Assembly (NCBI GenBank): GCA_002372735.1
Contig: DFIE01000104.1
Location: 1-11,208 of the forward strand
DNA from: Clostridiales bacterium UBA3705
GTDB taxonomy: Bacteria > Bacillota_A > Clostridia > Oscillospirales > Oscillospiraceae
DNA: 11,208 nt
Direction: 5' to 3'
Shown: positions 6,123 to 11,208 of the stretch, piece by piece
Position numbering within the stretch: the stretch's first letter is position 1
Layout: every line of letters begins with the position of its first letter
Made by a program: the position numbers and the translations under genes
Notes under the pieces: model-generated
Told to the model about the DNA's origin: nothing
Seen by the model: only the letters and a program-made list of their open reading frames with translations
Database searches by the model: none

Positions 6123-7430
6123 TCACCTGCCCGCTGCGGCTCCGCGTCCGGGCTTCCGCAGAAGCGGCACAGCCGGAAGAAGAACCAGAACGCCTACAAT
6201 CAGGGCCGCCAGGAAGATGCCGTTGTGAGGAATAAAGGAGGCAGTGCCGTCGTCGCCGATGACGGTGTCCGCGTTTCGCAGCACCAGCGCGCCGATCCAG
6301 GGACCGATGACGCCGGGAATCAGCACCTGGCCCACAATCCGCAGGCCCTGGAACATACCGGCCCGGTTGGCAGGGGTGTTGTCCCGGATCATGGCGCCGA
6401 AAACCGCCATGCCTGCCAGATAGCCGCTCATCATCAGCAGCGAGCCCAGGAACACCGGCACCGTGGAACGGGTCAGATACAGCAGCACATAGCCCGCTCC
6501 CAGCATCCCGAGCGCCGGCGGCAGGGTGCCCCGGAAGTGGTATTTGTCATAGAGCTTGCCGTAGAACACCGTGACCACCGCAGCCAGCACAATGGCGGGA
6601 GCCATGATCATCACGTAGTTTTCCATCCCCAGGGTGACCTCATAATAGAGAATCAGATAGGGCATGAAAATCTGAATGGAGATGCCGAAGACCGCGAAGG
6701 CCGCCAAGGTCCAATAGAGGGCAGGATTCTGCCGCACCACCGAGGGCCGGAAGCCGTAGCTCACGTTCCGGAGGATGCTCTGGTTGGCGGAGGTGTCCAC
6801 CTTCGGCTCCCGGATCAGGAAAAAGCCCAATACGCCGATGACCAGCACCACCGCTCCGATGACCGTGAAGATGGTCACCCAGGCCGAGGCCTTGTCCAGA
6901 TCAAACCCCATAAAGCCGCCGAACACCACTAAGATCGCCAGCAGAGGCATCATGGCGTTGACGCCCTCGGCGGTGCCCCGGTTGGTCTCGTCGGTGGAAT
7001 CCGTGAGCCAGGCATTGAAGCAGGCGTCGTTGGCGCTGGAGCCGAAGAAAGTCATCACGCAGTCCATCACGATGACAAGGCTGACCCCAGCGGAGGCCGC
7101 GGAAACTGTGGCCGGAACGATTTTGGAGATTATGTCCGTCCGGATCAGGGCAAAGCTCCAGATGGAAATACCCCAGAGAATGTAGCCTCCGCACATGAAG
7201 AGCTTCCGCTTGCCCAGCTTGTCGGACAGGGCGCCGATGAAGATGGTGGTGAGAGTCGCCGCCACCGCGGAGGCCGCCACCATGGTGGAAATCGCTGCCG
7301 CCGAGGCATGGAACATCTTGTAGATGAACACGTTGAAATACATGTTCTCCACCACCCAGGCCACCTGACCCACTAAGCTGAAGATGATCAGCGCCGCCCA
7401 GAATTTTCCGCTGAGCCTGGTTCGTTTCAT
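6123..7430 (-). CDS. MFS transporter
   Basis: This is a 435-residue, highly hydrophobic protein with about 12 predicted membrane helices. The typical major facilitator loop after helix 2 reads GALSDKLGKRK (66-76). The first helix region contains WVVENMYFNVFIYK, and a cytoplasmic loop contains DACFNAWLTDSTDETNRG, a pattern I associate with clostridial MFS permeases of unknown substrate. The mid-protein loop (about 208-240) separates the two six-helix halves. The C-terminus is basic (RKPGRGAAAGR). I start it at ATG 7428-7430 because AGGGGAG lies 8 bases upstream. A GTG six codons earlier would sit over that site. It is the last gene of the minus-strand run, 29 bases after the HAD phosphatase gene, so it is very likely cotranscribed and may carry that enzyme's product or substrate. 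Substrate and direction cannot be read from the sequence. Confidence 0.9.
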   Translation of the reverse strand: MKRTRLSGKFWAALIIFSLVGQVAWVVENMYFNVFIYKMFHASAAAISTMVAASAVAATLTTIFIGALSDKLGKRKLFMCGGYILWGISIWSFALIRTDIISKIVPATVSAASAGVSLVIVMDCVMTFFGSSANDACFNAWLTDSTDETNRGTAEGVNAMMPLLAILVVFGGFMGFDLDKASAWVTIFTVIGAVVLVIGVLGFFLIREPKVDTSANQSILRNVSYGFRPSVVRQNPALYWTLAAFAVFGISIQIFMPYLILYYEVTLGMENYVMIMAPAIVLAAVVTVFYGKLYDKYHFRGTLPPALGMLGAGYVLLYLTRSTVPVFLGSLLMMSGYLAGMAVFGAMIRDNTPANRAGMFQGLRIVGQVLIPGVIGPWIGALVLRNADTVIGDDGTASFIPHNGIFLAALIVGVLVLLPAVPLLRKPGRGAAAGR

Positions 7431-7438
7431 CTGTATCG

Positions 7439-7445
7439 CTCCCCT
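7439..7445 (-). promoter_or_regulatory. Ribosome binding site deciding the MFS start
   Basis: On the minus strand, AGGGGAG lies 8 bases before ATG 7428-7430. The upstream in-frame GTG (7446-7448) has no comparable site and would place this motif inside the coding region. Confidence 0.7.
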
Positions 7446-7459
7446 CACCGAGAAAGTTT

Positions 7460-8575
7460 TTATTTCTTCGTCACGCCGTCGCCGTAAATGGTGGTCCAGT
7501 CGTTTTTCATGGAGATGGGGACCCAGTCGAACTCCTCACACAGGTCGTACATCTTGTCCGCCTTTTTCTCGCTGCCGTTTTCCCGGACCAGGTCGTCGCA
7601 GCAGAGCATGAAGGCCAGACTCCTGTAGGGGTTGTTGCTGGTGACGTATTCCGCCATGCTGGCGTCGCCGGTGCTGTTGCCGAAGGAGAGCACCGGCTGT
7701 ACGCCGATCTCCTGGGCAATCACGGAAACCTTGTTCATCTTCAGGTTCTTTACCAGGAACTCGCCGCCCAGAACCAGCTGATCCTGATCGGCGAACACGT
7801 AATCCAGGCCGTCGGTATCCCCCTGATTGGTGGAGACCAGAGTTTCGTCGGAGCCGATGATCTGCCCCATGGGGAGGTTCAGCGGGGAGTTGTACACGAT
7901 GCCCCGGACAATCAGCCGGTCCGTGCCGCTGACGATATAGACCGTAAAGTCATTGGCCTGCAGGTATTCCACCACCTGCAGCATGGGCTTGTACCAGCCC
8001 TCGCCCCGCAGCATGCCGTCGTAGCTGGGCATGGGGAGCTTTTTGAATTCCTGGATGTAGGCGTTGAACTCCTCCGGGGTCATGCCGGCGAAGGAGGAGG
8101 CAATGCACTGGCCGTGATCCACCTCCAGACCTGTGAAGGAGGTGCCGTTGAGGTTCTGGTCCACGATCTTGTGGGCGGTTACCTTCTCAAAGTCGCTGGC
8201 CTTGTCGATATAATCCGGGTCCTCCAGCACGCGATGGACCAGAAGGGTATAGTCAAAGTAGTTGGGGTCGGTCTCGCAGAACAGCGTTCCGTCCAGATCG
8301 AAGACCGCGATCCGGCGGTCCACCGGGATGAAATCCGGGCCGCCCTCAGTGGTAACGGCTGTCACATAGTCGATGAGCTGCTGCTTGGAGGCTGCATCCG
8401 CCGTCCAGAGGGAAAGCGCCTCTTCGCCGGAGACCGGCTGGTTTTCGGCAGCCTTCTCCGGGCTCTGCTTCCAGCCAACGCCCAGGGCATACAGGCAGCT
8501 CACCGCCAGCAGCAGACACAGGGCGATCATTGCCAGGGATTTCCAAAAAGTGATGGGATTCTTTTCCTTCTTCAT
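7460..8575 (-). CDS. Membrane-anchored HAD-superfamily phosphatase
   Basis: The protein has 371 residues. A basic N-terminus (KKEK) and a hydrophobic segment (about 13-34) form a signal anchor, so the catalytic part should face outside. HAD motif I is VFDLDGTLF (nucleophile D93, acid/base D95), motif II is IVSGTDR (S216), a motif III lysine lies near 276-282, and motif IV is FGNSTGDASM (D304). A large cap of about 110 residues sits between motifs I and II. The core therefore looks catalytically complete and should hydrolyse a phosphomonoester. Similar exported HAD enzymes act on small metabolites such as phosphocholine, but nothing here fixes the substrate. AVSC at 24-27 resembles a weak lipobox, but the hydrophobic stretch continues past C27, so a membrane anchor is more likely. 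AGAGGA precedes ATG 8573-8575. The gene follows sfsA by 30 bases and precedes the MFS gene by 29. Confidence 0.85.
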   Translation of the reverse strand: MKKEKNPITFWKSLAMIALCLLLAVSCLYALGVGWKQSPEKAAENQPVSGEEALSLWTADAASKQQLIDYVTAVTTEGGPDFIPVDRRIAVFDLDGTLFCETDPNYFDYTLLVHRVLEDPDYIDKASDFEKVTAHKIVDQNLNGTSFTGLEVDHGQCIASSFAGMTPEEFNAYIQEFKKLPMPSYDGMLRGEGWYKPMLQVVEYLQANDFTVYIVSGTDRLIVRGIVYNSPLNLPMGQIIGSDETLVSTNQGDTDGLDYVFADQDQLVLGGEFLVKNLKMNKVSVIAQEIGVQPVLSFGNSTGDASMAEYVTSNNPYRSLAFMLCCDDLVRENGSEKKADKMYDLCEEFDWVPISMKNDWTTIYGDGVTKK

Positions 8576-8605
8576 GGCTGTTCCTCTTCTTTCTGATGGG
8601 TTGAT

Positions 8606-9271
8606 TCAAATCCGGGTATTCCCGGTGATTTCCAATTTGTCCGGCTCCACGCAGCAGGGCAGACACAGGATCTGCACCCCAGCCTGTTTGGCCGCCTCCA
8701 GAGCCGCAGCAAAGGCCGGATCTGTCTCACCGTTGGGCAGCACAAGCTCCAGGCCCTCCGCCTGCATCACAAAGGCCACAGCGGCGTGATAGCCCCGGGC
8801 CGCCGCTCCGGCGAGCTCCTTCAGGTGCTTCGTGCCCCGCTCTGTGGGTGCGTCGGGGAAATAGCCGATTCTCTCCCGCTCCAGGGTGCAGCCCTTGACC
8901 TCCAGCAGATACTTTTCTCCGCCCCGTTCCATATAGAAGTCAATCCGGGACTGACCGAAGGGGTATTCCGGAATGATCCGGTCAAAGCCCTGCCGGGCCA
9001 GCCACTCCCCTGCTGCGGCGTTCGGCGCCTGGCTGTCGATGTTAAACAGGACGCCTGTGCTTTTCCGGACGGCAATCAGGTCGTATTTCGTTTTCCGCGC
9101 TGGGTTGTCCGACTTTGCCAGCCATACCTCCGCCCCGGGCACCAGCAGCTCCCGACACCGCCCCGTGTTCTTCACATGGACGGTCTCTTCCTGCCCGCCG
9201 ATCTCCACCCGGGCAATAAACCGATTGGGCCGCGCCAGAAAAACCCCACGGCAAATATTGTGATAAATCAT
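8606..9271 (-). CDS. sfsA: SfsA family protein (sugar fermentation stimulation protein homologue)
   Basis: The protein has 221 residues, close to the usual length. Family signatures are clear: FIARVEI near the N-terminus, HVKNTGRCRELL (32-43), SRIDFYME (108-115), LLEVKGCTL (122-130) and FPDAPTERGTKHLKEL (138-153). SfsA combines an N-terminal OB-like part with a C-terminal fold of the PD-(D/E)xK nuclease type. The candidate metal-site residues are D111, E124 and K126. In E. coli, extra sfsA affects maltose gene expression and the protein binds DNA, but its biochemical role is not settled. The ATG at 9269-9271 has only a weak GGAA-like site. A TATAAC at 9286-9291 could be a -10 giving a very short leader, but no good -35 accompanies it. 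The gap to the M20 gene is 87 bases and contains a GC-rich hairpin (9330-9350) with no T-run. Confidence 0.95.
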   Translation of the reverse strand: MIYHNICRGVFLARPNRFIARVEIGGQEETVHVKNTGRCRELLVPGAEVWLAKSDNPARKTKYDLIAVRKSTGVLFNIDSQAPNAAAGEWLARQGFDRIIPEYPFGQSRIDFYMERGGEKYLLEVKGCTLERERIGYFPDAPTERGTKHLKELAGAAARGYHAAVAFVMQAEGLELVLPNGETDPAFAAALEAAKQAGVQILCLPCCVEPDKLEITGNTRI

Positions 9272-9358
9272 AGACGTTCCGTTCTGTTATAAAGGCTTTT
9301 CCCGTTCTCGCACGCAGAGCAGCCGCCCTGGGCCGATCGGCAGACGGCCCTTCTGCCC

Positions 9359-10798
9359 TCAGGCCAGGCCGCAGATCAGGTTCCGATAGAAATCCACCGC
9401 GCCGGGGAGGCAGCTGTATTCGATGTTCTCGTTGACGCCGTGCATGCCCTTCATCTGCTCGGGGCCGTAGATCACGGGCGCAAACCGGATCACGTTGTCG
9501 CAGATGGCCTGGTAGAAGCGGGCATCGGTGGCGCCGGTCATCACGTAGGGGCAGGCGGGCAGGCCGGGGAAGGTCTGCTCCACGATCCGGGTTGCATACT
9601 GCCAGCCCTCGCCGGAAATGTCCGTGGCTGCGGTGTAGTCGCTGGCAGCCCGGACCTCGGTCTCCAGGTCGTACTCTGCGGCCAGCGCCCGGATGATCCG
9701 CAGGCTCTCGTCCATGCCCTGGTGGGGGATGAAGCGCATGTTGGCCCAGACGGTAGCCTCCTGGGGCAGGACGTTGCAGGCGTCGGAGCCGGACTGCATG
9801 GTAAAGGCAATGGTGGTTTTCAGCAGAGCCCCCGCCTGGGGAGAGAGCTTGGGCATGACCAGCTTCAAAAGGGGCCCAAAGAGCCAGATATTCCCGAAGA
9901 GCAGCCGCAGGCCAAAGCCCGCATAGGGTGACAGCCGGGTGAACATGGCCTTCACCTCGGGCTCAAATTGCTTTTTGAAGGGAGCGCGCCGCTCTACCCG
10001 GTTTACAAACGCCGCCAAACGGGCAATGGGGCTGTGGGCCGGTGGTGCGCTGGCGTGGCCGCCCTGGGAGCGGGCTGTGAATATCACGTCGGCCTTGCCC
10101 TTCTCAAAGACGCCCATCATGGCGAAGTTCCCGGGGATCCCGGCGATGGGGTCTGTGATGATGCCGCCGCCCTCGTCACAGACCAGCCAAGGCTTCACAC
10201 CCCGGCGGGACAGCTCGTCCACCAGCGTTTTGCAGCCGGGGCCGGCCCACTCCTCGGTGCAGGAGGAGGAGAGATACACGTCCTGGGCCGGGACAAAGCC
10301 CCGGGAGAGCAGCTCCTCCACGGCCTGGAAAAAGGCGAAGACGGAGCACTTCGTGTCCGAGCTGCCCCGGCCCCAGACCTTGCCGCCCTCAATCTCGCCG
10401 GAGAAGGGCGCGTGGCTCCACTCCCCTTCCGCCGGCACCACGTCCTGGTGGCTCATGAGGACGATGGGCTTGTCACTGCGTTTGCCCTTCCAGTAAAAGA
10501 GCAGGTTCCCGTCCAGCTCCGTCTTTTCGAGATGGGCGTGGACCAGGGGAAAGAGCTCCGCCAGCAGCCGGTGAAAGCCCAGAAACTTCTCCCGCTGGTC
10601 CTCTCCGGGCACGGAGACGGTCTCATACCGCACCATGCGGGACAGGGCCTGGGCGTACCGCTCCGCCCGGGCCGGGGCCGGGTCTGGACGATAGGTGGAG
10701 ACCTTATGCCCTGCCAGCAGGGTCCGGAGGACGGCGATCCCCAGCAGCAGCACCACCAGCCCCAGCAGGCCCAGCAGCACATAGATGATCCACATCAT
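9359..10798 (-). CDS. Membrane-anchored M20 family metallopeptidase (carboxypeptidase S/PM20D1 type)
   Basis: The protein has 479 residues. An N-terminal hydrophobic helix (3-29) is followed by the two-zinc M20 catalytic domain: SHQDVV (H117, D119), GRGSSDTK (D148), CTEEW (E182, E183), CDEG (D208) and GMHG (H453). All expected metal ligands and the general base are present. The dimerisation (lid) domain has GGHAS (H248) and a hydrophobic stretch with NIWLFGPL (303-310), then KTTIAFT and NVLPQEATVWANMRF (342-356). This pattern points to the carboxypeptidase S/PM20D1 branch, whose members split peptides or N-acyl amino acids. Charge favours a cytoplasmic catalytic domain: no basic residue precedes the helix, and R25, H31, K32 and further arginines follow it. 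The start ATG (10796-10798) overlaps the upstream gene's TGA as ATGA and has GGGAGGGG upstream, so translational coupling is likely. Confidence 0.92.
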   Translation of the reverse strand: MMWIIYVLLGLLGLVVLLLGIAVLRTLLAGHKVSTYRPDPAPARAERYAQALSRMVRYETVSVPGEDQREKFLGFHRLLAELFPLVHAHLEKTELDGNLLFYWKGKRSDKPIVLMSHQDVVPAEGEWSHAPFSGEIEGGKVWGRGSSDTKCSVFAFFQAVEELLSRGFVPAQDVYLSSSCTEEWAGPGCKTLVDELSRRGVKPWLVCDEGGGIITDPIAGIPGNFAMMGVFEKGKADVIFTARSQGGHASAPPAHSPIARLAAFVNRVERRAPFKKQFEPEVKAMFTRLSPYAGFGLRLLFGNIWLFGPLLKLVMPKLSPQAGALLKTTIAFTMQSGSDACNVLPQEATVWANMRFIPHQGMDESLRIIRALAAEYDLETEVRAASDYTAATDISGEGWQYATRIVEQTFPGLPACPYVMTGATDARFYQAICDNVIRFAPVIYGPEQMKGMHGVNENIEYSCLPGAVDFYRNLICGLA

Positions 10799-11208
10799 TT
10801 TCTGTCCCCTCCCGTTTTCTTGTACTTCAGCCAGGCCAGGAGGATCGCCAGCGCGCCGCTGGGCAGGATCATAAAGCTGGTGGAGGAGGTCAGGCCGGGA
10901 ATCAGGATGAAGAGCAGGCTCATGACCAGCAGGGGCAAGGCCGCGATGTCCAGATTTTTGCGGAAATACTTGTAGGCCATGGCGCCGAAGAGAGCCGGGA
11001 CCACGTTGTCGAAGGCCGGGGCCAGGGTCGAGGACTGGAGCAGGGGCTGCAGAGGGATCAACAGCGCCACGCCCACCGCCAGCACCAGGATCGTCACCAG
11101 CGAGGAGGTGGCGATGGAGAGGGTGGAGATGATCTCGTTCTCCGGGGTACCGGCCTTGACGCCCACAATGTCCCGGGCATTGACGGCGCAGGGGATCTTC
11201 ATGTTGAT
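10795..11208 (-). CDS. Polytopic membrane protein of unknown family, C-terminal part; runs off the right edge
   Basis: The open frame continues to the window edge with no stop, so the Met at 11200-11202 is probably internal and 137 C-terminal residues are seen. About four hydrophobic segments are visible: ISTLSIATSSLVTILVLAVG onward, PAFDNVVPALFGAMAYKYF, IAALPLLVMSLLFILIPGL, and FMILPSGALAILLAWL before a basic tail (KYKKTGGDRK). A more polar stretch, NARDIVGVKAGTPENE, precedes them. This looks like the end of a transporter or permease, but I do not recognise the family. The gene ends at TGA 10795-10797, overlapping the M20 start by 4 bases. The tight coupling suggests the two act together, for example uptake of a substrate that the peptidase then hydrolyses. 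That role is inference. Confidence 0.7.
   Translation of the reverse strand: MNMKIPCAVNARDIVGVKAGTPENEIISTLSIATSSLVTILVLAVGVALLIPLQPLLQSSTLAPAFDNVVPALFGAMAYKYFRKNLDIAALPLLVMSLLFILIPGLTSSTSFMILPSGALAILLAWLKYKKTGGDRK

Noticed and set aside
5781..6932. 383-residue plus-strand frame entering the MFS gene
   Set aside because: It is His/Arg/Gln-rich, antisense to the MFS coding region, and crosses several hairpins.
8495..8497. Possible lipobox cysteine (C27) in the HAD phosphatase
   Set aside because: AVSC lacks the usual Leu at -3, and the hydrophobic segment runs on after the cysteine, so a signal anchor fits better.
9330..9350. GC-rich inverted repeat between the M20 gene and sfsA as a terminator
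   Set aside because: A 6-bp stem with no T-run on either strand; not enough to call a terminator or split the operon.
9968..10975. 335-residue plus-strand frame opposite the M20 gene
   Set aside because: Antisense to an enzyme with all catalytic residues intact; no domain seen.

Overview
The window looks like chromosomal DNA from a GC-rich Clostridia, most likely an Oscillospiraceae-type gut Firmicute. The evidence is Gram-positive style GGAGG ribosome binding sites, sigma-A promoters of the TTGACA/TATAAT kind, a clostridial class A penicillin-binding protein, and an L19 gene with a Firmicutes-type leader. The species call is inference. No mobile element, CRISPR array, tRNA or rRNA gene is visible.

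Layout. (1) Bases 1-2995, minus strand: a class A PBP (peptidoglycan polymerase and crosslinker) with its own strong promoter, followed after 13 bases by the start of a COG1092-type SAM-dependent RNA methyltransferase that runs off the left edge. (2) Bases 3060-3593, minus strand: rplS (ribosomal protein L19) with a complete unit of A-tract, sigma-A promoter, structured leader and intrinsic terminator. (3) Bases 3661-5787, plus strand, divergent from rplS: two adjacent G3E/CobW (COG0523) GTPase genes. The first has the CXCC motif and a very His-rich linker. The second lacks CXCC and carries a C-terminal domain resembling the C-terminus of YcgQ (TIGR03943/DUF1980). This pair is the best candidate for a poorly described system, probably metal (zinc?) handling. 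(4) Bases 5718-6122: a roughly 400-base gap between converging transcription units, with at least three hairpins and one candidate small RNA. (5) Bases 6123-11208, minus strand: a run of five genes. In transcription order these are a partial polytopic membrane protein, a membrane-anchored M20 peptidase of the carboxypeptidase S/PM20D1 type overlapping it by 4 bases, sfsA, a membrane-anchored HAD phosphatase, and an MFS transporter.

How the genes may work together (inference). The PBP and methyltransferase are cotranscribed but not obviously related. The two GTPases probably form one metallochaperone-like unit. In the five-gene run, the membrane protein and M20 enzyme are translationally coupled and could import and hydrolyse an N-acyl amino acid or peptide. 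The HAD phosphatase and MFS transporter could dephosphorylate a compound outside the membrane and move the product. Function was judged only from motifs read by eye; no database search was possible.
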